NCBI RefSeq assembly: GCF_051106095.1
Contig: NC_135785.1
Location: 224,249,045 to 224,313,044, forward strand
DNA: 64,000 nucleotides
Source of the DNA: Pogona vitticeps
Lineage: Eukaryota; Chordata; Lepidosauria; Squamata; Agamidae
Direction of reading: 5' to 3'
Positions 47,035 to 59,199 of this stretch are shown piece by piece (positions within the stretch are counted from its first letter, which is position 1; each line of letters opens with the position of its first letter). Both the position numbers and the translations under genes were made by a program. The notes below the pieces were generated by a model. It made no database searches, had not been told where the DNA came from, and saw only the letters and a list, made by a program, of their open reading frames with translations.

Positions 47035-49215
47035 GGTTTTATTTATTTATTATTTTACTTATTTACAATATTTCCCCCACACACACCTTTCTCCTTAGAA
47101 AAGGACCCAAGGCAGCTAACAACATCAAAAGACAATATTTAAGAATAGAACAATGAGTATACAATGTGGCATACATAATTAAAAGGCAATGTTTAAAGCT
47201 AAAAACACTAAGTATAGAAATATTAAAAAGAAACAAACAAAATGCCCCTCTTTAAAATGGGAAACACAAGTAATACTAAAGACACAGTCAAAGTCATGAT
47301 GCACAGCAAGCCATCTAAAAAGATCATTCTCAGGCAGCTTGTCACTGCCTGAGGGAAAGCTTGCCTGAAGAGAAAGAACTTCACCTGCTTGCAGAAGGAC
47401 AGCAATGATGGGGCCAGTCTGGCCTCCAGTGGGAGGGAGTTTCAAATTCTGGGAGCAGCAATAAAGAAGGCCCTCTCTTTTGTGTCCCCATCAAATATAC
47501 CTGGGAAGATGGTGGGGGCTAATCAGGCTTCCCCTGATTATCCTAATACCTAAACTGGTTCATAATGGGAGACACGATCGCTGAGGTAGCTTGTGCCCAA
47601 GCCATTTTAGGGCTTTACAGATTATAACCAGCACTTTGAATTGTGCCCAGAAATGGATCAGCAGTCAGTGGGGCTGTTGTAACAGAGGGGCTATGTAATC
47701 CTTGTAACCAGCCTCAGTCAACAGTCTGACTGCTGCATTTTGGACCCATTGAATTTTCCTGACACTTTCCACAGGTAGCCACACATAGAGCACATTACAG
47801 TAATCCAGCTGGGATGTAATTAAGGCATAAGTCACTGTGGCCAGATCAGACCTCTCGAGAAATGTTTGCAGCTGGAGCAGCAGTTTTAATTGTGCAAATG
47901 CATTCCTGGCCACTGTTGAAACCTGAGCATCTAGACTTAGAAATGAATCCAGGAACAACCCCAAGCTGCCCACCTATGTTTTCAGAGGGAATATAACCTC
48001 ATCCAGTACAGGCTGAATCCCTGTTCCTTTATCTGCCTTTTGGTTGACCAGGAACACCTCTGTTTTGTTTGGATTAAGTTTCAATTTACAGTGGTGCCTC
48101 ACTTAACGAGTGCACCGTTTAATGATGAATCTGCATAGCGACGTGTTTTTTGCGATCAAAAAAACCTATCGCATTGCGATGTTCTGAATAGGGTAAACAT
48201 TGCATTGCGATGATCGGTAAGCGTTTCGCTTACAGATCTTCGCATCGCAATGTTTTGGAACAGCTGATCGGCGGTTCCAAAATTGCCACCTGAAGAAGAA
48301 AATGGCCACCCGCAGCATTTTCGTGCTGATTCCTCGCTTACCGAGGCAGCGAAAATGGCGGTCGGATTGAGGATTCCCGCATAGTGGTGAGTTTTGTCCC
48401 CATAGGAATGCATTAAACAGTTTAATGCGTTCCTATGGGGTTCCCCCCCCGCATAGTGACGTTTCCGGATAGCGACGTTTTTCCTGGAACAGATTAACGT
48501 CGCTATGCAGGGCACCACTGTATTCACCCTCATCCAGCCCATTACTGAGGCCAAGTGCTGATCTAGTGCTGAAACAGCTTCCTCAGATTTAGGTGGCAAG
48601 GAGAGGTAGAGCTGAGTGGTCATCAGCATACTGGTGACACTGAGCCCCAAAACTCCAAACAATCTCTTCCAGCAATTTCATAACACAGGAGACAAAACAG
48701 AACCTTGAGGAACCAGTGGCCAAGGCGCTGAACAAGAATTCTCCAACACCACCTTCTGAGTTCTCTCCTCAAGGAAGGACTGGAGCCACCATAAAACACT
48801 GCCCTCAAGTCCCATCCCAGAGAGACGGGTCAGGAGAATTCTCTGGTTGATAGTATCAAAAGCTGCTGAGAGGACCAGCAGAATCAATAGGGACACACAC
48901 CCCTTATCCAGTTCTCAGTGTAGGTCATCCATCAAGGTGATTAAAGAGTCTCTGTCTCAAAACCAGACCTGAAGCCGAGTTGAAATGGATCTAGATAATC
49001 TGTCTCATACAGAAACTTCTTGAGCTGAGAGGCCACAACCCGCTCTAGCACCTTCCTCAAGAATGGTATATTAGATACTGGTTGGTAATTATTCAGTATT
49101 GTGGGATCCATGGAGGGCTTTTTGGAAAAAAAACATCCTCCTTTAAGCATAATGGGATCTTTCTTGTTGCAAGGAGGCATTCACCACTCTCTCTACCCAC
49201 TCAACCAGTCCCTCT
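47035..49215 (-). mobile_element. L2-type (CR1/L2 group) LINE, 2.2 kb, split by a miniature transposon
   Basis: Minus-strand remnants in order: NNYQPVSNIPFLRKVLERVV and QLKKFLYETDYLDPFQLGFR (49110-48960); SAAFDTINQRILLTRLSGMG and VPQGSVLSP (48880-48690), the FDTI and QGS reverse-transcriptase motifs; TQLYLSLPPKSEEAVSALDQ (48620-48560), which follows the position of the active-site YADD box, here SMLMTT in the displayed frame; VGSLGLFLDSFLSLDAQVST (47970-47910) and LDYCNVLYVWLPVESVRKIQ (47800). The 3' part holds GASLASSGRE-type wording and a (TTTA)n tail near 47040. Several frame changes show it is dead. The 5' end of the element is absent. Confidence 0.88.
48089..48520. mobile_element. TA-flanked non-autonomous DNA transposon (mariner-like)
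   Basis: 432 bp with inverted ends CAGTGGTGCCTC and, reverse complemented, CAGTGGTGCCCT. It is flanked by TA on both sides (48087-48088, 48521-48522). Removing it rejoins the LINE frame KLKLNPNKTEVFLVNQK. The interior is CpG-rich and partly palindromic (gcattgcgatgatcggtaag against agatcttcgcatcgcaatg). No transposase. Confidence 0.85.
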
Positions 49216-49380
49216 TTTATTGCTTTGGAAGAATGTGAATTACCTTGAACACTACTTTGCAGTGGAAGGCAGGATATAAATATAAGTAAAAATGAATGAA
49301 TGAATGAATGAATGAATGAATGAATGAATGAATGAATGAATGAATGAATGAATGAATGAATGAATGAATGAATGAATGAT
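49216..49380 (+). mobile_element. L2-type LINE tail with (TGAA)n
   Basis: gaattaccttgaacactact, ggcaggatataaatataagt and then about 23 TGAA units (49287-49379), the L2 3' signature. It abuts the minus-strand LINE tail to tail in opposite directions. Confidence 0.8.
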
Positions 49381-49861
49381 TATGGTCAGGCAGCAATTCT
49401 GTTACATAGAAGCCACATCTTCTGTGAACTGGTTCAGGCACAAAGACAATGCAAGACATTGTTGAGGAACCCTTACTCTAAATTAATATTTGCAGGGGAG
49501 ATAGTATGTTATTTCCCTACTTTTTCTATTCCCTTCTTTTCCTTGTAAGCCATGAAAAATTTGCCTTTCAGAAGATAATCACAACAGTGTGTTTTGCTAT
49601 ATAGCAGTACTAGGGGAAGGTTTGCCTGGTGAGGATTCCATTATTTTTCCTACTTGTTCTGATTAACTAATCCTTTGCAGTTCGTTGTCTCTACTTTGTT
49701 TTGCAAACCTCCTTTTGGACTGGGGTTTCAGGTTAAATGCCCGGCATCTCCTATCGGAATAGAACTGATAATATTAGGCTAAGTGATCTGACCGCTCCCT
49801 ATGTTACCATGATATAGGAGTATAGTGGTCAATGGGAGAACAGAAAGCAAAAAGTGGGAAT

Positions 49862-50205
49862 CCAAAGCACCATTTATTTTATTTTTAAAATTTATTTTAT
49901 TAGACGTATACACCGCCCATCTAGAACATGTCTACTCTGAGCGGTTTACACAAAATACAAAAACCAAAGATACAAATATAATAAATGAAAACATAAATAC
50001 ATATAAAATGAGGTCCAATTTTACTACAAGAGTCCAAGATGGGAAAAAAGGAAAAAGAAGAGGTAAAGCTAAGCAATGGCTATTGGGAAGGCCTGCTTGT
50101 AGAGCCAGGTCTTTAGTTTGCTCTTGAAGGCTCTCAGCAAGGGGGTGGATCCCTAACGGTAAGTTGTTCCAGAGACAACGGGTCACTGCTGAGAAGGCCC
50201 GGTTT
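49862..50205 (-). mobile_element. L2-type LINE 3' end
   Basis: Minus strand: RAFSAVTRCLWNNLPLGIHP-type coding (50200-50135), then a 3' untranslated part ending at the antisense sequence acgtatacaccgcccatcta and an AT-rich tail near 49870. Confidence 0.7.
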
Positions 50206-50244
50206 TTAGTTTTATGGAAATTTTTCTCTTGTATATTGTTATTG

Positions 50245-50420
50245 TTTCAATGTGGCCATTTCCAAGTTCCTCTGAGGCATGTGAAATGTTCAAGGAGCTG
50301 TCTACCAGTGCCACCACCACCCCATCTTTCCCAAATGGGTGTGCAAGGCTGAATAGGGATTCAAATCTAGGTCTTCTGAGGCTTAGTCTCACACTTTGTC
50401 CATTACACCACATTGGCTGT
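50245..50420 (-). mobile_element. tRNA-derived SINE, antisense
   Basis: ttccaagttcctctgaggca, agggattcaaatctaggtct and tgtccattacaccacattgg are the reverse of a tRNA-head SINE. Confidence 0.65.
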
Positions 50421-50699
50421 CAGCTATGGTGCATAAAGATACAGAATATCCAATTCTCACCCCATAGTTTGTAAAGTCCTCTAAAACCTGATATTCTCCA
50501 GAGTAGCACCGTTCAAGCGGCTGGTGGGGAGAGGGGTGTGGAATTGCTCCATCACAAGCAAAGTACTTTCCTAAGTTGCCTGGGTGTTGAAAAATCCCAG
50601 GCATAATTAACAACAGTTTTAAAAACATATAAAGTAAAATAAGAGGGGAAATTTTGTTTCTGTCAATTTCTATAAAAATAGAAAGGTACAACAAATAAA

Positions 50700-52182
50700 T
50701 ACAAACTATTCTGACATATAAAGACACTTTTCAAATAAATAACAATGACTGAATGTTCCTGTACAATTTACCTGAACTGCTGAATAGCAGTGTACTTTAT
50801 AAAGAAAACAGGGAATAAATCCATTGCTTCTATGCCAATATTAAGAGTGCACATTTTAAAAATGGTCTAAAAGATCTTTCATGTGTCTGGAAGGTTTCCT
50901 TTGAGAAGAGATATCACTGGGAATTTCTGTTGAATGCAAGACTGTCTTCCATGAATTACACTTCCAGGACTTGCAGGAAGAAGCTGGGGGCAAAAAAAGA
51001 GGAATTAGGAGTAAATGAGTAACTGCCAACATTACAGACTGAAAGTGTTAGGTCTAAAATGGTCACTGTTGCGTGTAACTCTATTTCTCATACAAACTCA
51101 TACAAACTGCAGGCAAGAAATATATTTCTCATGTTAGATATTTATTAGCTTCAGACCTTGATTAAGATGGAGGTCTTTAACTGACTAAAGAAATTAAGTT
51201 CATATAGATTTTCTCTGTGGCCTTTTCACTAAATTTATAGAATATTATATTATAAATGTTCCAAAATCTCTACAGTTAATAATCTTTATTGTGGTTACTA
51301 TATAAAAATTTGCCCATCAGACCAAAAACATACATATCCTCAGCAAAAACGAAAAAGAAAAAAAACACTTCGTAGAACTTGGACGGCTGCTTTGCACCCC
51401 TATGCTCCCCATGGCCCACATCACTCCAAAAAGTAAGCAAGGGTAAATCTCAAAACATTCTGGTGCAGGTGAGTCTATTTTCTCTGGAACTTTATAGAAA
51501 TTTAAAATCGGTCCTGTGTCTTGTAGAAGACTTCTGATCTGCTTTAAGTCCAGGGAACACCTTCTATAAAACACTCAGACTAAAACTTAGCAAAATTGCC
51601 TCTAACAGCCCCTGGAGGGTGCAAGGGGCTTTAAAAAAACAATTTGGAGATTTGAGGGTATGGGGTACTGGAAGGTACTCAGAGGTACCATGTGGCCAAC
51701 ATTGTATTTTGACCACTGCTGATTTATTGAACAAAAGAGGTTGGGAATGGTTCTAATAATCTCCCATTGTCCAATCAGCACCTGCAACTTTCAAAGCATG
51801 TTGATAATTTTTAAGCTATATAAAGGGACCAATCCTTAGTGTACCACAAGAGGTCCCAAGGAAGAGAAGGAGGTCTTCTGCTAAGATCTCCTTGTTCTGG
51901 AAGCAGTAAGCTCTGAAAGCCCTTTTCCTCCATTGCTGCTGCCTTGACATTGGTGGGGATGGACATGGCATGTTTGGGTCTATCTGCAGAGGTCAAAACA
52001 CTTTCTGCTCCCCTTACATTCATCCCTATTCATGGAAGAGAAACTACAGTAGTGCTAGAACTATATAACTTCCCATCTAAACTATGGAACAGAAAATTTG
52101 GAGAACAATAACTAAGTAATCCCCCCACAAGAAACCAAAGTTAAAAATAGGGGAAGAGAGAAAGAACTTCCCATCTTCTCTC
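50700..52182. other. Downstream of the second CD200-like gene, nothing recognised
   Basis: May contain its 3' untranslated region or a last small exon; no candidate could be chosen. Confidence 0.4.
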
Positions 52183-55100
52183 CTAACTGTTGAGAACCCA
52201 GCCTAATTTATGAAGTAGTGATAGCTCTGCCATGGACTCCTCTTTCCCAACCTCTATACGACTACTCAAAATGTTCAATTTACCAAATCCAGAACTGTTG
52301 CTTCTTGAAAGATGAACCCAACATGGAAGGCCTTGTTTTTTATGCATTGAACTCAATCTCTTCCAGCTGTAAACCAGTAACACCAGAAGAAATGCAGACA
52401 CCAATACACAGATACTGGCTTTGACTATAGTCTCTTGATCTATGTTTGGATCTGCAAAGAGAACTTAATAAGTAAGAATAGAACAAGGGGGAAAACAAAA
52501 GCATTCTTATTTGTGGCTTAATGAGCTTGTTATGGGACACCTGGTCTACCTCAAATCCATGTACAATATAGTTATCACATATACAACAACGTGTAACTCA
52601 CTCCTTCGATTCTCTCAGACTATATGTCAAGCTAACGTTGCAAATGCTGCCTTTTTTGGACTATAACTCCCAGAATTCCCCAGTCAGAATGACAGCTGGG
52701 AAATACTGGTAATTCACAAAAGTAAAGTGCCCTATGTCTGGTGTCAAGGGGAGTTATGGACTTGGAAGCAAATACAATATGCAACCTCTGTACTACAAGA
52801 AAGGACTGGATGCCAGTTTAAAAATTGCCATCACTGCATTCCTGGGCAAATTTAAATGCTTTGCTCGTATAGATTTTGTGACAGTACAATCCGGGAGAAG
52901 GAATGTGGCTAATACCATGCAGTTTTAGCTTTTTAAAAAGCAGGCACAATTTATGAAGATATTTAAATGTTTGTAAATACACACTTTTGTATGATGTACA
53001 ATTTTTGTGTATTGGTGTGATCATATACCAGGGGTGGGAATGGTGGAGTCTACACACGGCCTGCCAGATCCTGCTGAACAATTATCAGGACTGCTTGGAG
53101 CTCTGGAATATTGTTTTTCCCAATGGGCCTAAAACATGAGCAACCAGATCTGCAGAAGGTTCTAGGCAGCATGACTGATGCTGTTTCAGGAGAGCCTTGT
53201 TCTGGCAGAGGCTCAAAACAGCTTTTAAAAAAATGGGTGAGGGCAGACCACAAAGTTCCTGGAGTGAAAGGACATGGGGCAGATATAATTGTTTTCTTGA
53301 ATCAATTAGCTACATTTTCTCAAAGAAACTCGAAAAGGACAGCGATGCTAGGAATATTTTGACATATTATTGGTCTAAACAAAGTGTGGCTAAGATTTTG
53401 AATTCACAAACCAACAAAAAGAGTGGAGGCTTCAGCTCCATATGGTGGAGTTAGAACAGCAGTCAACCAAAGATGCATAGAGTGGACTGGAGTTGATCCA
53501 CACATCCCTAGGTGTTGCTGTATGCACCGTGTCCGATCCTGTGTCGTGTTCCATAACAGGTCCTTCCTTTGTAAGTATTTTGTACTGGAACAGCTCAGCT
53601 AATCCAGGGTTGAGCTAGTATGTCCAGCTTGAATTAAAGCTAGTATTTCCATAGTACATATTGAAGTTCTAGTTCTGCTCAGTATTAACTGAGGTTCTAA
53701 TGAAAAGGACAAAGTAGATCAGGCATGCCTGAAGTCAGCCAACTGCTGTTTTAAATAGGGATGTGCACCAGATTCAGCAAATCATGAGCTGCTAAAACTG
53801 GCCAGATTTTTGAGAGATCTGGATAGAATCTGAATGTCCAGACTCAGTTCCAGAATTAAATGAATTGAATTGACGTACAGTATCTGTTTGTGGCTGGAAC
53901 ACTAATCAATCTGTATGCGGTACAATTTGCTTCAACCTTTTTCTTTTTCCTTTTGAAGAAATCTAACTTTACAGGTACAGTACTTAGTATGCAAACCGCT
54001 AAAGTAACTACAGTATCTGAAATTTGGCAGGCTTACACTTCTCTTGAGGGTCCGTCACGTCTCCAAACCTAATAACATGTCAACACAAAAATTAAGAAGT
54101 ATTTTGGTTTCTCAATTCAAGTCAATAGGAGGCTTGCAAACTCTTTTGAATCTAGAGCATACATTTAATTGGATGGGGATCCATTCTAGAATGGATCAGG
54201 ATTTAGTTGGAAAACCAGAACCGGCCATCAGATCAGACTGTAGGACCTGTTGTAAGAACAAGCAAATAAGGAGTAGCCATAGAGATCGTTTAGTTGTCAC
54301 TTTACATCATCTATCACATGGAATCATATGGAAAGCTACCTTTTTTCTAACCACAGAAAGATAGCTTGTGTGCTAAATAAAAGAGATGAAAAAACAAAGG
54401 GATAGAGATAATGGATGACTGCCAACTGAGACAAGCTGTACTATTGCAACAAAGCAGGGGAAGGACCTGAATCCTATTGCTGATTTAAGCTTGGTAATGG
54501 ACATTGCCTAAGTCTCGGCAGCAAATTGCTGCTTATTAGCATGGGCTGATTTCCTTACTTGACATATATCTTATTGTACAATCAGGCATCCACTCAGAAA
54601 TGCAATCAGCGCCTTGCTAAGTGCCGGTTTGCCACCAAGCCTTAGGCAGTTATACAAGCCTAAACTGATAATAGGATTCTGGACAAATTTTTCCATGCTG
54701 TTCCTGTTTAAAACAAAGAAAGAAACTTTAAAAATAATGTCCTGCAAAAATAAGCAATTTGGTTTAGGTTGACACTCACTTTCCTCTGCTCCGAGCTCAG
54801 GCAAAATCAATTCTTGTGCAGTAGTTAAAGATGGGTGTTGAACAACGCAGATTATTGGAGATTCATAGACATCCTTGGATGATACATGAGTGAAACTGCT
54901 GACAACAGTCACCGTCTCATTTGGGTGCTGGATGACATATTCCTTTGGCTTGGCTGAAACATGCTTGGCATCCTTCCAGGTGACAACCGGATCTGGTTTC
55001 CCAGTAGCTGAGCAGTTGATTTCTAGCGCTTTGCTTCCTGTATTGTGTGGATCAATTATGCGCCTCACGTTCACTTTCACATCTGTTAGAGCTTCAAAAC

Positions 55101-58100
55101 AAGTATCATTCATGAGTAAAATTGATAGTTTTGCTTCCAGGAGCAAACAGCATTCTCTTGCTTCCAGCTGCTGAATAGTGAACCCAGAAGAAGGGAAAGA
55201 TAAATCACATTTGAGTATTTTATGCCTAGAAAACAGTGGAAAGGGTCACCACATTGACTTTTATTATATTATTATTATTATGCAAAACATACCTTCTCAT
55301 AAAGCATCATGGCTGCAATCCTATATCCATTTATTCATCTAGTCAGAACTGATTTCTAGCAACCCTAATAGGGCTTTCAAGGTAAGTGAGCTATTTGAGG
55401 AGTGAGTTTACCACTTCCAGCCCCACCCTCAGTAATTTTCCGTGGCTGGACAGGGATTTTTAGTCTATTCTTTCTCTATTCACTACAGCACCCTCCCCTA
55501 GGAATAGAGATCCACTGTGCAGATTTTTTTGCACATTTATCCATGTTTAATTGGCATCTGGCTCCCACCACAGCTACTGCCCATGCACTAGAACAACACT
55601 GAGTAGAGGGCACTGTGGAGGAAGGAAAGTGGGGGCCCATCTGCCAACACTGTTGCTGCCGCTTGCACTATGAAAAACAAACATCATCTGGCGGGGGGGA
55701 GAGAGAGAACACAGCTGCTCTGCAACCAGTACTAAGGGTGAGGATCAGCTCAGGAATTGGTGGGGAATCTTTCGTTGCCCAGAGATATCAAGTAAATTTG
55801 ATCCACTAATTTCTCTTCTCACAAATTGGGTGGAGAATTTTGAAAGGCCATTTGTGAAAGGCCACGGCTATGGTTTTTGCTTTTAAACAGAAGTAAGGAT
55901 TCAAATAGGGACGTGGTGGTGCTGCGGGCTAAACCGCAGAAGCCTGTGCTGCAGGGTCAGAAGACTTGTCCCAGCTCCCGCCAACCTAGCGGTTCGAAAG
56001 CATGCAAATGCAAGTAGATGAATAGGGACCACCTCGGTGGGAAGGTAACAGCGTTCCGTGTCTAAGTCGCACTGGTCATATGACCACGGAAGATTGTCTT
56101 CGGACAAAACGCTGGCTCTATGGCTTGGAAATGGGGATGAGCACTGCCCCCTAGAGTCGAACACGACTGGACTAAATGTCAAGGGGAACGTTTACCTTTA
56201 CCTAAGGATTCAAATGTATCTTTAGAGTTGCTATTTTGCCATTTTCAAGAAATGGGAAAGCAAAGAGTGGCTTTTTGTAAGTCTAGTATCAACTAATTCT
56301 TCAGAGGTGGCCAACTTCTGAAATACAACACTTTAAAAAAACACTTTAAAAAAGTAACCATGACTTTTGCAACCACTGTGTACCCTCTGTTCTGGGTAGA
56401 TTCTCTGTAGTCAGAATGAATTGGCAAAAACACCAAAAATATAACTTGTCATCTTCCAGTGATTCCTATCTCACTTTTCACCCTCACTACTATGCATTCT
56501 TTTGATAAAAGTATTTGTGTAGATTTCAACTGGAATTTCCCAGGGATTCCTGTTCACAGACATTGCAAGAGTAGGGGAGTAAGGATGCCTCCTATTGTCT
56601 CAGAAACAGCAAACAGAGAAGAAGAAAGAAATCGAGGGAGACAAAGCTATACATGGTGTGAGTTATTTCTCCCAGTTCTCACCATTCAGTGCCACAAATC
56701 CTAAAGAAACATTTTTAAATGCTATTATGAGTCCCACGATGCCTATAGATAGCTCCTATGACATTTCTGATAATAAAGATAAAATTACACGCTGGCCAAA
56801 ATCATGTTAGTTTTCATGTAAAGGCTGCAGTTGATTGCAGCTAATTGATGAGGTTTTAGAGCACATTTTGCTCATACAATTGGACACATGACTAATAGGC
56901 AAGGGACTTTTGTTTTTTGCACTGCAACTCACAGAATTTGCCAGGAATTCTCCCAGATGGAATCCGGAGTGCTGCAGCCCAAAACCAGCAGTTTAAAGAG
57001 GAGCTTTTCGCATCTCCATGTGGACTTCCATCACCATTATGCTGGCCTTTCAGGAAGAAGGAAACTGGTGGTAGTGATCCCTGGGAGAGATCCAAGGATT
57101 CCTGGGAGCTTTAAGAGATGATGGGACAGATAGTCTTATAGAAGGAGTCTCTCCATGAATTAGGTTTCTCATGCTCCCGTAAGACAATTAGATGGAATGA
57201 GCCCTAGCAAGTTATGCAAACTTTAGACAAACACTGATAGCACTCTGTCAGGTATGTACACAATACTTTTTCCACTGGGACTCTGTCAGGTGTTTAGCAC
57301 AACAACAGGTATGGAGAAAGCTCAGCAACAGTCACTGTGAACTGAGAAAAGAATGGTGAGGTCAGTTGGAGGTGGTTGTTGAGAAAAAACAACAACCAGG
57401 AAAATCAACTGTGAATGAAAATGGATTTTTAAAATGGCAGAATAATTGCAAATGTGTGTGCAACTCTGCACAATCAGCCACATTTCATACAACACTGAAC
57501 TTCTCCATTCAACATAATAAAGAACACACATACTATGTGTCCACACAATTTCACAACTTGGGGAAGAAAATGCCATCCAAGTTAAACTAGAAATGTGTGG
57601 AGGGTGCAAGAAGAGGAAGAAAGTCCTGTTGCGATGATTAATGGTCACTAAGATGGTATAAGGTGAACTGAGGCTGAAACTAGTAACATGAACATATGGG
57701 GAAATAGATCCCATTTTGGATGATTTGTGGGGCAGCCTATATCCTTGTGATCACTCTGTGTTCAGGGAATTGTGTCCCAGCCCATCCCCAGTTTGTACAT
57801 GGTCTAGACTGTTTTGGTCCAGCTTCAGGGCTACTATTTTTGGGGGTGGGGCTGAAGCGATTCCCTGACAGACTGAAAAGTTGGTTTAAGAGAGATAGCT
57901 CCTGTACTAAGGAACAGCCTTCCCTAGTACAACTGGACACACAGCCTTCCTGCTGTCTGATAACATCCTACAATGTAGAATACATTGATTGAAATGCCTA
58001 ATTATTGCTGTGTCACATTTCTCAACTGTTTTGCTGATATACTGATATAACATTAGCAAGCAGAAATATTGTTTTTAGGCCAAAATGACTTCGGATCTGC

Positions 58101-59161
58101 CAGATTATCTGTGAATATTCCCCATAACTTACCATAAACTCTAAGACATGTTTTGCCTGTGATGGATCCTAAAGGAAATGTGTTGAAGATGCAGTTGTAG
58201 CAGCCTTCGTCCTGAAATGTAGCAGCATGGAAGGTGATGGCAGAAACTTGCAGCCCGCTTTGGAAAAGGTGCACATTATTTTTATATTCACCCAGCACTT
58301 GAGACCCATGGGCCTTACTGTATGTTGCTACATTAGTCTTGGTTTTTTCATGCTCCTTCTGCCAAGTGATCTGAACAACATCATGTATTCCAGCCAGCTG
58401 ACAGTGCAAAGTCACATTTCTTCCAGCTGTGATTATCTGAACAGACTTGTGAATCACCTGTGCTGCACCTACCAGAAAAAAGGAAAGAAAAAGAAGGGAA
58501 AAATCTAGGATGCTAAATTCTTGGAATCTTTTCTGACTGAACATCAAGAAACTTAGCATCACAAAACTGGCAATGTTTTCATCACTGGCTGTAGCATCTC
58601 TCTGCAATCTGTCCATCTGCCAGCAAAAAGGAAAAATATTGCTGAAGTAACATTCTTTCGCTTAATGCCAATTGATAGCCCCAGCAAGATATATAATTGC
58701 TGGATGATGTCTCTCTCTCTCTGTGTCTGTGTCTGTGTCTGTGTCTGTGTCTGTGTCTGTGTGTGTTGTGCTTTTGAGCCCAAACCTATTTATAGTAATC
58801 CTAATAGGGCTTTCAAGATGAGATATTTAAGGAGTGGTTACACCACTTTTATTCCCCCAGTGAATTTTCATGGCCAAGTGGGGATTTGAACCCTGTTCTC
58901 CAGAGTCCTAGTCCATCACTCTACCCACTACACCACACTGGATAGTAAGGCACCACTTAAGTGAGGTACTACTTAAACAATGTCCAGAAGGGCTTGCGGT
59001 AGAATCGCCTCACAATCAGAATTAAAATTTTGTTGCATCTTTTGTGCTGGCATTGTACATACAATCAATATAAAGTCAAAGCAACTAATTAGTTAACCAG
59101 AGCATCACTCACCCGTCACATCAGTCCAAAAGATGCAGATGAAAAGAGATGCAGCAATCAT
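52183..59161 (-). CDS. CD200-like (OX-2-like) glycoprotein, tandem paralog
   Basis: A second two-Ig CD200-family surface protein upstream of the CD200 gene in the same orientation. Exons on the minus strand: leader 59161-59113, V 58468-58133, C2 55091-54780, membrane 52451 to either a donor at 52284 or a stop at 52183. All junctions are phase 1 with AG/GT ends. The leader reads MIAASLFICIFWTDVTG and joins AAQVIHKSVQ. The V domain keeps NVTLHC, ITWQKE, AITFHAATFQDEGCYNC, FNTFPLGSITG and TCLRVYG, the CD200 layout. C2 has NCSATGKPDPVVTWKD and SPIICVVQHP. The membrane helix (SICVLVSAFLLVLLVY) ends SWKRL, comparable to human YWKRH. It departs more from human CD200 in the C2 domain than the gene at 32-34 kb, so it is likely a lineage duplication. 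Receptor and function are unknown. The 3' end is unresolved. Confidence 0.88.
52284..52451 (-). CDS. CD200-like membrane exon (possible read-through to 52183)
   Basis: Acceptor gttctctttgcag precedes 52451, phase 1. It encodes NPNIDQETIVKA, then the helix and SWKRLSSMHKKQGLPC. A phase-1 donor-like GTAAAT follows 52284; otherwise the frame runs on to TAG at 52183, giving a tail of about 56 residues after SWKRL. Confidence 0.75.
54780..55091 (-). CDS. CD200-like exon, Ig C2 domain
   Basis: Acceptor tacttgttttgaag, donor gtgagt; phase 1-1, 312 bp. Cysteines in EINCSATG and PIICVVQ; WKDA tryptophan. The acceptor has a weak pyrimidine tract. Confidence 0.88.
55330..55505 (-). mobile_element. tRNA-derived SINE, antisense
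   Basis: aaccctaatagggctttcaa, ttttccgtggctggacaggg and tctattcactacagcaccct; same family as 37500 and 58770. It lies in the CD200-like V-C2 intron. Confidence 0.7.
55909..56207 (+). mobile_element. Sauria-type SINE, nearly full length
   Basis: Begins gggacgtggtggtgctgcgg, with gctaaaccgcagaagcctgt, the body ggtggga aggtaacagcg wording, cctagagtcgaacacgactg and tail acgtttacctttacct. Internal deletion of part of the tRNA-like head. Lies in the V-C2 intron. Confidence 0.88.
58133..58468 (-). CDS. CD200-like exon, Ig V domain
   Basis: Acceptor ttccttttttctggtag, donor gtaagt; phase 1-1, 336 bp. Cysteines in TLHC, GCYNC and KTCLRVYG match the three conserved CD200 V-domain cysteines after the first strand. 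Confidence 0.92.
58711..58768. repeat. (CT)n then (TGTGTC)n microsatellite
   Basis: Hexanucleotide tgtgtc units, six or more, between leader and V exons of the CD200-like gene. Confidence 0.95.
58770..58943 (-). mobile_element. tRNA-derived SINE, antisense
   Basis: gtaatcctaatagggctttc, catggccaagtggggatttg and cactacaccacactggat; best preserved of its family in this window, in the first intron of the CD200-like gene. Confidence 0.8.
59113..59161 (-). CDS. CD200-like leader exon (signal peptide)
   Basis: ATG at 59161-59159, 16 codons of mostly hydrophobic residues, then donor gtgagt in phase 1, which matches the V exon acceptor 644 bp away. A TATA-like aatatatact lies about 40 bp upstream of the ATG on the minus strand. 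Confidence 0.75.
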
Positions 59162-59199
59162 TTTGTCTCTCCAGTATAGCATCCACTGCTCAGTATATA

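Noticed and set aside
52640-52710. Another hAT-type miniature element
   Set aside because: Only about 60 bp (ggactataactcccagaatt) survive, with no second inverted end.
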